This document shows positions 1 to 6,193 of a stretch of DNA of 16,525 bases, piece by piece. The stretch is from Clostridiales bacterium. GTDB taxonomy: Bacteria; Bacillota; Clostridia; Oscillospirales; Oscillospiraceae. Each line of letters opens with the position of its first letter. Position 1 is the first letter of the stretch. The DNA lies in the NCBI GenBank assembly GCA_021203685.1, contig JAJQAS010000103.1:1-16525 (forward strand). Direction: 5' to 3'. The notes under the pieces were generated by a model. It was given only the letters and a program-made list of their open reading frames with translations. It was not told the DNA's origin and did not search any database. The translations under genes and the position numbers were made by a program.

Positions 1-53
1 CTCTATTGAAGCTTTTCGCGGATGTGTTCAACTTGCACTTGCAATTTTCGATA

Positions 54-106
54 ATTTCATTTTCCATAAGCCCTGGCGGCGGTCTGGGACTTACGGAAAA
101 TGAAAT
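54..106 (-). other. Long hairpin downstream of the MocR-family gene
   Basis: An inverted repeat with 20-nt arms (54-73 and 87-106) and a 13-nt GC-rich centre lies 22 bp past the stop codon of the minus-strand regulator. Read on the plus strand the arms carry two A-C mismatches (66/94 and 71/89). Read on the minus strand both become G-U wobbles, so the stem is fully paired only in RNA made in the direction of the regulator gene. No U tract follows the stem on that strand, so it is not a classical intrinsic terminator. It could be a 3' stabilising stem, a poor terminator, or a dispersed palindromic repeat. The pairing is seen directly; the role is inferred. Confidence 0.6.
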
Positions 107-128
107 GCTAAAAGTTCGGGGCGGTTTT

Positions 129-1532
129 TCAGTGCGTTTCCCAAGCTATCACCAAACGGTGAACAGCTTCTGTGATCTCCTCCTCGCGCATACGGGCGTA
201 GCCCATGACGAAGGTGGGGGTATAGGACTGCGGGACCGGCAGCCGGTAAAACTGCCGCAGGGGATAGACCCGGACGCCGACGCTTTCGGCGGCATCCACA
301 AGCTGCTGCTCAGTCAGGCGAGCGCGTACCTTCAGCAACAGGTGCAGACCGGCTTCTCCACCGGAAAAGTCCGAAAATTGGGTCAAACCTTCGCTTTTTG
401 CGGCGTTTAGCAGGGCGTCTCGACGCAGTTTGTAGTTTTTGCGGGTGCGCCAGATGTGCCGCTCCAGGTGGCCGCGATCCATGAACAGTGCCAGCGTGTA
501 CTGCTCAAAGGAGGGGACGGTGGAGGAGTAAAAGAAGAATTCCTGCTGGTAGCGCCGTGCCAATTGTGCTGGGAGCACCATATAACTGATGCGCATGGAG
601 GGCGCCAGGCTTTTTGTAAACGTATTCAAATAGACCACCCGCTCGTCCCGGTCCAGACCCTGGAGGGCGGGGATGGGCCGCCCGGAAAGGCGAAACTCGC
701 TGTCGTAGTCGTCCTCGATGATGTACCGGTCCGGCCGAGCGGCAGCCCAGTCCAACAGTGCCCGCCGCCGGGTCACCGGCATGACCAGGCTCAGCGGGAA
801 GTGGTGGGAAGGAGTCACATGGACCACCCGCGCCCCGGACTGCTCCAGCAAGTCCACACGCAGCCCTTGCTCGTCCACGGGGATGGGGTATACCTGCGCG
901 CCGCTGTGAGAGAGAATTTGTTCCGTCTTTTGGTAGCCGGGGTCCTCCACGGCGTAGCCCCCCTCCCGGCCCAGCAGCTGCACCAGCAGAGAGAGCAGAT
1001 ACTCCGACCCGGCCCCCACCACGATTTGCTCCGGCTGCACCTGGATGCCCCGGAAGTGATAGAGGCGGCTGACGATGGCCTGGCGCAGCTCCGGCACCCC
1101 CTGGGGGTGGGCTGCGGACAGCAGGGCGCTGTCCCGGCTGGAGAGGACTTCCCGGGTCAGTTTGGCCCAGGTGGAGAAGGGGAAAAACTCCGCGTCCACC
1201 GCGTTGGTGGCAAAGTCGTAGGGGCAACTGGGCTTCGCGGGAGAGGCGGGCAGCGGCTGGGGCAGGGGCTGCGCCTGCTCCGGGCGGGAGGCCGCCTGCT
1301 GGACGAAAAAGCCCCGCCGGTCCTCGCTGCGGAGGTATCCCTCCGCCACCAGCTGGCTGTAGGCCGTCTCCACCGTGACCACGCTCAGGTGGGCGTCGCT
1401 GGCCAGTTTTCGCTTGGAGGGCAGCCGCTCCCCGGCGGGGATGTGGCCCGTCTCGATCTCCCGGCGGAGAAAGCGGTAAAGCTGCTCGTAAAGGGGTTCT
1501 TTGGCGTTGCTGTCTAAGGCTGGGGTGAGCAT
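129..1532 (-). CDS. MocR/PdxR-family (GntR-type) transcriptional regulator with aminotransferase-like domain
   Basis: This 467-residue protein has the two-part layout of the MocR subfamily. An N-terminal GntR winged helix spans about residues 10-77 and contains the LPSKRKLA and TVETAYSQL helices typical of the fold. A Pro/Gln-rich linker (about 80-104) leads to a fold-type I aminotransferase domain (about 105-467). That domain keeps IEDDYDSEFR (272-281) and the presumed PLP-binding lysine K307 in NTFTKSL. Members bind DNA as dimers and sense PLP or an amino compound; they are usually not active transaminases. The ATG at 1532 has a good AAGGAGG ribosome site (1540-1546, minus strand) and a sigma-A promoter upstream. 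The gene is divergent from the CYTH gene at 1668, so that operon or its own promoter is the likeliest target. The effector is unknown; no pdxS or pdxT gene is adjacent. Confidence 0.93.
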   Translation of the reverse strand: MLTPALDSNAKEPLYEQLYRFLRREIETGHIPAGERLPSKRKLASDAHLSVVTVETAYSQLVAEGYLRSEDRRGFFVQQAASRPEQAQPLPQPLPASPAKPSCPYDFATNAVDAEFFPFSTWAKLTREVLSSRDSALLSAAHPQGVPELRQAIVSRLYHFRGIQVQPEQIVVGAGSEYLLSLLVQLLGREGGYAVEDPGYQKTEQILSHSGAQVYPIPVDEQGLRVDLLEQSGARVVHVTPSHHFPLSLVMPVTRRRALLDWAAARPDRYIIEDDYDSEFRLSGRPIPALQGLDRDERVVYLNTFTKSLAPSMRISYMVLPAQLARRYQQEFFFYSSTVPSFEQYTLALFMDRGHLERHIWRTRKNYKLRRDALLNAAKSEGLTQFSDFSGGEAGLHLLLKVRARLTEQQLVDAAESVGVRVYPLRQFYRLPVPQSYTPTFVMGYARMREEEITEAVHRLVIAWETH

Positions 1533-1577
1533 GGGAAAACCTCCTTGACCTGATAAAATTCTTTGAAATCAAAAGCT

Positions 1578-1606
1578 ATTATAAGGTCAATTTCTGCGGC
1601 GGTCAA
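1578..1606 (-). promoter_or_regulatory. Sigma-A promoter of the MocR-family gene
   Basis: On the minus strand TTGACC (1606-1601) and a perfect TATAAT (1583-1578) are separated by exactly 17 bp. This predicts a transcript start near 1571 and a leader of about 40 nt before the ATG at 1532. The -35 box lies 4 bp from the -35 box of the opposing promoter, so the two polymerases would hinder each other and one bound regulator could block both. Confidence 0.8.
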
Positions 1607-1616
1607 CCCCTTGACG
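1585..1616. promoter_or_regulatory. Candidate regulator operator: repeated GGTCAA/TTGAC boxes
   Basis: GGTCAA occurs at 1585-1590 and again at 1601-1606, a direct repeat with 16-bp periodicity. TTGACG at 1611-1616 is the inverted partner, giving GGTCAA-CCCC-TTGACG. A further TTGACC lies at 1545-1550, close to the regulator's ribosome site. MocR-family regulators such as GabR and PdxR commonly bind direct repeats in the gap between themselves and a divergent target, so these boxes are candidate binding sites. The caveat is that two of them are simply the -35 hexamers, which look alike for that reason. Confidence 0.35.
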
Positions 1617-1639
1617 GAAGGGGGAAGATTTTGTACAAT
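1611..1639 (+). promoter_or_regulatory. Sigma-A promoter of the CYTH/TIGR04076 unit
   Basis: TTGACG (1611-1616) and TACAAT (1634-1639) are separated by 17 bp. A start near 1646 would leave a short leader of about 22 nt before the ribosome site (AGGA, 1657-1660) and the ATG at 1668. An in-frame ATG at 1638 overlaps the -10 box, so it cannot be on this transcript. This supports the downstream start. Confidence 0.75.
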
Positions 1640-1667
1640 GAAAAAAACTGCAAGCGAGGAAAACATT

Positions 1668-2153
1668 ATGGAAATCGAACGCAAATTCTGGCTGACCGCC
1701 TTCCCCACAGACTACCCGGAAATCGTCCACCTGGAGACCGACCAGGGCTACCTGGCCAACGTTCCCGTCACCGTCCGCATCCGCCGCAGCCGCAACTGCG
1801 CCACCGGGGATTGCACCTATATTCTCTGCATCAAGAGCAAAGGCACCCTGTCCCGCCACGAGGTGGAGACCCCCATCGAACGGTCGCAGTTCGAGGAGCT
1901 GGCGGGGATGCTGGACCGGCCTCTGGTTCACAAAAACTACCACGCCTATCGTCTGCCTGATGGCCATGTGCTGGAGTGTTCCGAGGTGGACCACGGGGCC
2001 TTTTCCTACGCGGAGGTGGAGTTCGAGAGCGAAGAGACGGCAAACGCCTGGGAGCCGCTGCCCTGCCTGGGCAAGGAGCTGACCTACGACAAGCGGTTCA
2101 CCATGGGGTCGTACTATCTGAATGGGTTTGTCCCCGACCCGGAGGAGGAATAA
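1668..2153 (+). CDS. CYTH-domain protein (putative triphosphate hydrolase/triphosphate tunnel metalloenzyme)
   Basis: This 161-residue protein opens with MEIERKFW, the ExExK signature that ligates metal and triphosphate in the CYTH superfamily. Later tunnel-type basic and acidic strands follow: TVRIRRSR (about 36-43), the lysine pair in LCIKSKG, HEVETPI, the acidic SYAEVEFESEE strand, and KELTYDKRF near the C-terminus. The length matches small single-domain bacterial CYTH proteins, which act on inorganic tripolyphosphate or other organic triphosphates. The real substrate cannot be told from sequence. The ATG at 1668 is chosen because MEIERK is the conserved N-terminus and GAGGA sits just upstream; upstream in-frame starts fall inside the promoter. 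The gene is followed after 2 nt by the TIGR04076 gene and is divergent from the MocR-type regulator. Confidence 0.88.
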   Translation: MEIERKFWLTAFPTDYPEIVHLETDQGYLANVPVTVRIRRSRNCATGDCTYILCIKSKGTLSRHEVETPIERSQFEELAGMLDRPLVHKNYHAYRLPDGHVLECSEVDHGAFSYAEVEFESEETANAWEPLPCLGKELTYDKRFTMGSYYLNGFVPDPEEE

Positions 2154-2155
2154 CG

Positions 2156-2500
2156 ATGCAAAAGGTCAAAATCACGGTGCTGAAAACCACGCTGAACAAA
2201 GAGCTGGCGGAAGAATACGGCGTGGAGGGGCTGACCGCCTGCCCCATGCTGCGGGAGGGACAGGTCTTTTACGCGGACTACGCCAAGCCGGAGGGCCTGT
2301 GCGATGAGGCGTGGAAGGCCATCTACCAATATGTGTTTGCCCTGGCCCATGGAGCCGGGAACGAGCTGTTTTACTATGGGGATTGGATCCGCAAGCCCGG
2401 TGTGGCGATTTGCTGCTGCAACGACGGGCTGCGCCCGGTGATTTTCAAGCTGGAAGCCACCGGGGAACCGTCCCAAATCGACTACACTCCCGTCCGATAA
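2156..2500 (+). CDS. TIGR04076-family protein of unknown function
   Basis: The 114-residue product begins MQKVKITVLKTTLNKEL and matches my recollection of the TIGR04076 family. Supporting motifs are a KVKITVLK start, a CPMLREGQ segment, the PEGLCDEAWKAIYQYVFAL helix and a C-terminal CCCNDGLRPVIFKLE stretch. The conserved cysteines (the CPM cysteine, the cysteine in GLCDEAW and the CCC cluster) could bind metal or be redox active, but no biochemical role is established that I know of. The ATG follows the CYTH stop by 2 nt, and GGAGGAGGAA at 2141-2150 gives a strong ribosome site, so the two genes are almost certainly co-translated. An intrinsic terminator starts 13 nt after the stop codon. Confidence 0.85.
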   Translation: MQKVKITVLKTTLNKELAEEYGVEGLTACPMLREGQVFYADYAKPEGLCDEAWKAIYQYVFALAHGAGNELFYYGDWIRKPGVAICCCNDGLRPVIFKLEATGEPSQIDYTPVR

Positions 2501-2513
2501 GACTTCATTTTTG

Positions 2514-2552
2514 AAAAGAACGTGCTGTGCGGAAACAGCGCGTTCTTTTTTT
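2514..2552 (+). terminator. Intrinsic terminator after the CYTH/TIGR04076 unit
   Basis: A 15-bp stem (2514-2528 with 2535-2549) with one U-G wobble and a GCGGAA loop ends in a run of seven T residues (2546-2552). It closes the upstream unit and leaves only 46 bp before spoIIIAA. Confidence 0.92.
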
Positions 2553-2571
2553 GCGTCCCGCCACATAGATT
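2543..2571 (+). promoter_or_regulatory. Weak candidate sigma-E promoter for spoIIIA, overlapping the terminator
   Basis: spoIIIA operons are transcribed by sigma-E in Bacillus. The only sigma-E-like match in the short gap is CATAGATT (2564-2571, 7 of 8 to the CATACAHT consensus). TTCTTTT (2543-2549, about 4 of 7 to KMATATT) lies 14 bp upstream. The -35 element would lie in the descending arm and T tract of the preceding terminator. The start would fall near 2578, ahead of the ribosome site at 2587. The -35 match is poor, so this is only a candidate. Confidence 0.25.
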
Positions 2572-2598
2572 GTCCCATACCACAGCAAGGAGGGGGTC

Positions 2599-4020
2599 AT
2601 GTTGGCAACGCCTTTGGAACAGGCGGCGGCGTTCCTGCCGCGGGAGCTGCGTCTGGCGGTGCTCTCCTCCGGGCAGGACCCGGAGGAGCTGCGGCTGCGG
2701 GCGGGGCGGCAGTTCGCCCTCTGCGGTGCGGACGGGAGGGAAACGCCGGTGCTCCTGATGGGCAAGCCCGTGGAGCTGACGGCGGACGATTTGCGGCTGA
2801 CGCTGGAAATCGCCACCTGCGCCAGCTACCATGCGGCGGTGGAAAAGCTCTGCCAGGGCTTTCTGCCCCTGAAAGGCGGCCACCGGCTGGGCGTCACCGG
2901 CACAGTGGACCTGCGAAACGGCAAAATTCACGGCTACCGGGCGCTGTCCTCCCTGTGCCTCCGCATTGCCCACCCAGTCCAGGGCATTGGATGGGAGGCA
3001 GCGGAGCAGGTGTTTCGCCCAGAGGGAGCGGTGTCCACGCTGCTGCTCTCCCCGCCGGGACTGGGCAAGACCACCCTCCTGCGGGAGCTGGTTCGGCTGG
3101 GGTCAGACCGGTACGGCCAGCGGGTGGGGCTGGCGGATGAGCGGGGAGAGGTGGCCGCCCTGTGGCACGGCGTGCCCCAGTTCGACGTGGGGGCCAGCAC
3201 CGACGTGCTGGACGGCTGCCCCAAGGCGGAGGGGCTGCAGCTGCTGCTGCGGACCATGAACCCCCAACTGCTGGCGGCGGACGAGATCACTGCGCCGGAG
3301 GACATCGCCGCCCTCTCCGCCGCCGCCAACTGCGGGGTGGCGGTGCTGGCCACCGCCCACGGGGGCAGTCTGGAGGATCTGCGGCGGCGGCCTCTGTACC
3401 GGCGTCTGCTGGAGGAACAAATCTTCCGCCAGGTCATCCACATCACCCGCCAGGGCGCCCGCCGGAGCTATCGGGTAGAGCCGGTGGAGGATGATCAAAG
3501 GAGTGGGGGCGGTCTGCGTCCTGCTGGGGTGCCTGCTGCCCGTCTGCCAGCGGCTGCGGCTGGAGCGGGACCACATCGCTCAGTTGGGGGCGTTGGCCCA
3601 GGCGCTGGAGGGGATGCGGCGGCAGCTGACCATCTGCGCGCCGCCCATGGAGGAACTGCTGGCCCAGGCGGGACGCTCCCCGGAGGGAGCGGCAGGCCGG
3701 TTCTTTGCCGCCCTCCGGCTGGAGGAGCTGGAACAGCGGCCCTTTGCCGCCCTGTGGGAGGGTGCGATAGATGCCAGCGGCCTCTCCCTGAGCCGGGAGG
3801 AGCGGGAAACGCTTTCCCAGGTGGGGCAGGTGCTGGGCGCCTGCGGCGCGGAGGAACAGTGCGAACGGCTGGCGGACGCCGCCGAAGCCCTCCGCCGCTG
3901 CCAGACTGGGCGGCGGGAGGCACTGGGGCGGGAAGGACGGCTGTGGTACACGCTGGCGGCCTCGGCGGGGCTGCTGGCGGTGCTGATCTTATTCTGATGA
4001 GGCAAAAGAATGGATGTTGA
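2599..4020 (+). CDS. spoIIIAA: Stage III sporulation protein AA (ATPase); frame lacks its expected stop and runs through spoIIIAB
   Basis: SpoIIIAA is the cytoplasmic, secretion-ATPase-like motor of the SpoIIIA-SpoIIQ channel in the mother cell. The P-loop SPPGLGKTT lies at 151-159, followed by LADERGEVA (178-186) and a Walker B-type LLAADEI (224-230). The SpoIIIAA-like body ends at about residue 299, in RRSYRVEPVEDD. Family members are about 300 residues, but here the frame stays open to a TGA at 4018-4020, giving 473 residues. The extra 174 residues are Gly/Ala/Pro/Arg-rich and overlap all of spoIIIAB, which looks like shadow-frame sequence, not a domain. The codon after D299 is CAA (3496-3498), one transition from TAA. 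The start has an excellent AAGGAGG at 2587-2593. If the stop loss is an error, the gene ends near 3498. Confidence 0.9.
   Translation: MLATPLEQAAAFLPRELRLAVLSSGQDPEELRLRAGRQFALCGADGRETPVLLMGKPVELTADDLRLTLEIATCASYHAAVEKLCQGFLPLKGGHRLGVTGTVDLRNGKIHGYRALSSLCLRIAHPVQGIGWEAAEQVFRPEGAVSTLLLSPPGLGKTTLLRELVRLGSDRYGQRVGLADERGEVAALWHGVPQFDVGASTDVLDGCPKAEGLQLLLRTMNPQLLAADEITAPEDIAALSAAANCGVAVLATAHGGSLEDLRRRPLYRRLLEEQIFRQVIHITRQGARRSYRVEPVEDDQRSGGGLRPAGVPAARLPAAAAGAGPHRSVGGVGPGAGGDAAAADHLRAAHGGTAGPGGTLPGGSGRPVLCRPPAGGAGTAALCRPVGGCDRCQRPLPEPGGAGNAFPGGAGAGRLRRGGTVRTAGGRRRSPPPLPDWAAGGTGAGRTAVVHAGGLGGAAGGADLILMRQKNGC
3491..3997 (+). CDS. spoIIIAB: Stage III sporulation protein AB
   Basis: This 168-residue protein has the SpoIIIAB layout. 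An N-terminal membrane segment (about residues 3-19) comes first, then a helical extracytoplasmic domain with EGMRRQLTICAPPMEELL and Leu/Glu-rich helices, then a C-terminal membrane segment (about 151-168). The length is close to that of Bacillus SpoIIIAB (about 171). It is an inner component of the mother-cell channel and is thought to work with the SpoIIIAA ATPase, by analogy to type II secretion platform proteins. The ATG at 3491 fits the family's MIKxxGA start. Its GGTGGAGG purine run directly abuts the start codon, which is poor spacing, so translation may depend on ribosomes finishing spoIIIAA. That coupling would be lost if spoIIIAA truly lacks its stop here. Confidence 0.9.
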   Translation: MIKGVGAVCVLLGCLLPVCQRLRLERDHIAQLGALAQALEGMRRQLTICAPPMEELLAQAGRSPEGAAGRFFAALRLEELEQRPFAALWEGAIDASGLSLSREERETLSQVGQVLGACGAEEQCERLADAAEALRRCQTGRREALGREGRLWYTLAASAGLLAVLILF

Positions 4021-4204
4021 CCTGATTTTTCGGATAGCGGCCATAGGGATTTTGGTCTCGGTGCTCAACCAGGTGCTGACCCGCTCCGGGCGGGACGAGC
4101 AGGCCACCATGGTGACCCTGGCGGGGCTGGTGGTGGTGCTGATGCTGGTGGTGCAGGAGATCAGCGAGCTGTTCGACCTCATCAAGACCCTCTTCGACCT
4201 CTGA
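4010..4204 (+). CDS. spoIIIAC: Stage III sporulation protein AC
   Basis: This 64-residue, very hydrophobic protein has two membrane segments (about 4-22 and 33-52) joined by a short polar loop, SRSGRDEQA-like, around residues 24-32. The sequence MDVDLIFRIAAIGILVSVLNQVL and the final ELFDLIKTLFDL are typical of SpoIIIAC. It sits in the mother-cell membrane and is thought to assemble with SpoIIIAD as part of the channel's membrane base. The gene lies 12 nt after spoIIIAB and 1 nt before spoIIIAD, with only a weak AGG ribosome site, so translational coupling is likely. The run-on spoIIIAA frame ends inside its first codons. Confidence 0.93.
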   Translation: MDVDLIFRIAAIGILVSVLNQVLTRSGRDEQATMVTLAGLVVVLMLVVQEISELFDLIKTLFDL

Positions 4205-4205
4205 G

Positions 4206-4592
4206 ATGCCGTCCATCTACCAGCTGGCGGCGGGGGCCGTGGTGGGAGTGGTCTGCCTGGTGACGGTCCGGCGGCAGACGGGGGAAATCGCCCTGCTTCT
4301 GGGGATGCTGATTTGCGCCGGGCTGCTGCTGGCAGCGGGACAGGGGCTGTCCGACATTCTGGAGCTGGTCTACACCCTGGCGGAGCTGGCCGGGGTGGAC
4401 AATGACCTGCTCACGCCGCTGCTGAAAACCGTGGGTATCGCCTTGGTCACCGGCCTTGCGGCCCAGGTCTGCCGGGACGCGGGGGCGGGGAGCGTGGCTA
4501 TGGTTTTGGAACTGTGCGGTGGGCTGTGCGCCCTTTTCGCGGCGCTGCCGCTGGTGCAGGCGGTGGTCGCCCTGGTCAGTGAGTTGCTATGA
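4206..4592 (+). CDS. spoIIIAD: Stage III sporulation protein AD
   Basis: This 128-residue membrane protein resembles SpoIIIAD in length and pattern. Hydrophobic segments lie at about 4-20, 28-47, 74-90 and 99-127, with the conserved LLTPLLKTVGIALVTGLAAQVCRDAG block in the middle. It is paralogous in style to SpoIIIAC and belongs to the same mother-cell channel base. There is no recognisable ribosome site in the 12 nt upstream, and the start lies 1 nt after the spoIIIAC stop, so translation probably continues by coupling. Its TGA overlaps the spoIIIAE ATG by 4 nt. Confidence 0.93.
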   Translation: MPSIYQLAAGAVVGVVCLVTVRRQTGEIALLLGMLICAGLLLAAGQGLSDILELVYTLAELAGVDNDLLTPLLKTVGIALVTGLAAQVCRDAGAGSVAMVLELCGGLCALFAALPLVQAVVALVSELL

Positions 4593-5683
4593 AACGAGTT
4601 GGTGCACTGTTGGCGCTGCTGCTCCTGCTGCTGTGCGCGCCGGTGTGTTGGGCTGTGGACGTGACCGAGGCCCAGTGGGACAGCATCGACACCGAGACCC
4701 TGGAGGATGCCGCCTTCGCCTCCGGCGCGGAGCTGGAACTGAATGAAACATTCAACTTAAATGAGGCGCTGGGCCAGCTGGGAGAGCTGCTGTCCGGGCA
4801 GCTCTCGGCAGCGGTCAAAAGCGCGGTGGGTAGCAGCGGCGTTTTGCTGCTCATCGTCCTCTTCTGCCAGGTGGCGGAGGGGCTGAGCGTCGGCACCGGC
4901 GGGGCCAGAGGCCCGGTGACGGTGGTGGGGACGGTGGCGGTGACAGCGGTCTCCGTGTCCGACGTGTCCTCCTTGATGGAGCTGGGGAAAACGGCCATCG
5001 AGCGCATCGACACCTTCTCCAATCTGCTCATCCCGGTCATCACCACCTGCTCGGTGGCCAGCGGTTCCGTCACCGGCGGCGTAGCAAGGCAGATGGCAAC
5101 GGTGTTCTTTTCCACGGTGCTGGTCACGCTCATTGACCGGGTGCTGATCCCCTTTGTGTACCTCTACACGGCGGCCTGTGCCGCCGCCGCAGTGGTGGAC
5201 AACCGGGGCCTGGGGGAGATCGCCCGGCTGCTCAAGTGGGCGGTCACGTCGGTTTTGACGGTGCTGTTGCTGCTCTTCACCGGGTATCTGTCGCTGACCA
5301 GCGTGGCGGCGGCGGGGACCGACGCGGCTACCATCAAGCTGACCCGCACCGTCATCTCCAGCATGGTGCCGGTGGTGGGCGGCATCCTCTCCAACGCCAC
5401 GGAGACGGTGCTCTCCGGGGTGGGCATCGTGAAAAATCTGGTGGGCAGCTTCGGCGTGGTGGCGGTGCTGGGATTCTGTGTCACGCCCTTCCTGCGGCTG
5501 GGGGCGCAGTACCTGGCCTACCGGCTGGCGGCGGTGCTGGCGGCGGTCCTCAGCCAGGGGCGGATACCGAAGCTCATCGAGGACATCGCCGGGGCCTTCG
5601 CCTTGGTGCTGGGTATGACCGGCACCGCCGCCCTGCTGGTGATGATTTCCGTCTTTGCCACGCTGGCCGTAGCCACGGGATGA
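4589..5683 (+). CDS. spoIIIAE: Stage III sporulation protein AE
   Basis: This 364-residue polytopic protein begins with a clear signal peptide (MKRVGALLALLLLLLCAPV, predicted cut after CWA at about residue 22). An acidic extracytoplasmic stretch follows to about residue 75, then multiple hydrophobic segments at roughly 80-96, 108-125, 168-205, 216-238, 285-303 and 335-362. SpoIIIAE is the large multi-span component of the SpoIIIA complex in the mother-cell membrane, and Bacillus SpoIIIAE (about 399 residues) likewise carries a signal sequence. The ATG overlaps the end of spoIIIAD (ATGA), and spoIIIAF follows after 15 nt. Confidence 0.94.
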   Translation: MKRVGALLALLLLLLCAPVCWAVDVTEAQWDSIDTETLEDAAFASGAELELNETFNLNEALGQLGELLSGQLSAAVKSAVGSSGVLLLIVLFCQVAEGLSVGTGGARGPVTVVGTVAVTAVSVSDVSSLMELGKTAIERIDTFSNLLIPVITTCSVASGSVTGGVARQMATVFFSTVLVTLIDRVLIPFVYLYTAACAAAAVVDNRGLGEIARLLKWAVTSVLTVLLLLFTGYLSLTSVAAAGTDAATIKLTRTVISSMVPVVGGILSNATETVLSGVGIVKNLVGSFGVVAVLGFCVTPFLRLGAQYLAYRLAAVLAAVLSQGRIPKLIEDIAGAFALVLGMTGTAALLVMISVFATLAVATG

Positions 5684-5698
5684 AAGGGGAGAGGGAAC

Positions 5699-6193
5699 AT
5701 GCTGGAAAGCCTCCGCCAGTGGATTCTGGCAGTGACGGCGGTTTCGCTGCTGACCGCCCTCTGCCAGGCGCTGATGCCGCCGGGTCCGGTGAAGCGGGTC
5801 AGCAACCTGACCTGCGGCCTGCTGATTTTCTTCGCGCTGGTGCAGCCTGCGGTGCGGGCGGACTATACTCAGCTGCTGGCGGACTTTCAGGACTACTACG
5901 CCGGACTGGGAGACTACGACACCACATTGGTAGACACCAACAGCGCCCTGACGGAAGAACTCATAGCCCAGGACACCGCCGCATATATTCAGAGCAAAGC
6001 GGGAGACGCTGGGATCACCTGCACCGTCGTCGTTTCCTGCGGTGAGCGGGACGGCGTGCCTGTGCCGGAGATTGTGACGGTCTCCGGCGACCTCAGTTCC
6101 GAGGAACAGGCGTGGCTCATCTCACTGATGGAGGAGGAGCTGGGCCTGGAGGTCCAGTCGGTGCAGTTTGAAGAAGGGGAGGGAGGCGAGTGA
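5699..6193 (+). CDS. spoIIIAF: Stage III sporulation protein AF
   Basis: This 164-residue protein has two N-terminal membrane segments (about 7-26 and 37-52) joined by a conserved short loop with PPGPVKRVSNLTCGLL. A soluble domain follows (about 60-164) with QLLADFQDYYAGL, a CTVVVSCGE strand and EEELGLEVQSVQFEEG. SpoIIIAF is a mother-cell channel component whose soluble domain resembles the ring-building motifs of secretion systems. It is shorter than the Bacillus protein (about 206). A GGGGAGAGGG ribosome site precedes the ATG. The end overlaps the GTG start of spoIIIAG by 4 nt. Confidence 0.92.
   Translation: MLESLRQWILAVTAVSLLTALCQALMPPGPVKRVSNLTCGLLIFFALVQPAVRADYTQLLADFQDYYAGLGDYDTTLVDTNSALTEELIAQDTAAYIQSKAGDAGITCTVVVSCGERDGVPVPEIVTVSGDLSSEEQAWLISLMEEELGLEVQSVQFEEGEGGE

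Noticed and set aside
456..1572. Long open frames overlapping the MocR-family gene (plus strand 456-1517; minus strand 505-1572 in another frame)
   Set aside because: The MocR frame has clear domain motifs throughout; the others are low-complexity shadows rich in Gly, Arg and Pro.
1638..1667. Upstream in-frame ATG for the CYTH protein
   Set aside because: It overlaps the -10 box of the promoter and adds residues before the conserved MEIERK start.
2576..2583. CATACCAC as a sigma-E -10 box for spoIIIA
   Set aside because: The transcript would start inside the ribosome site, and no -35-like element lies 14 bp upstream.
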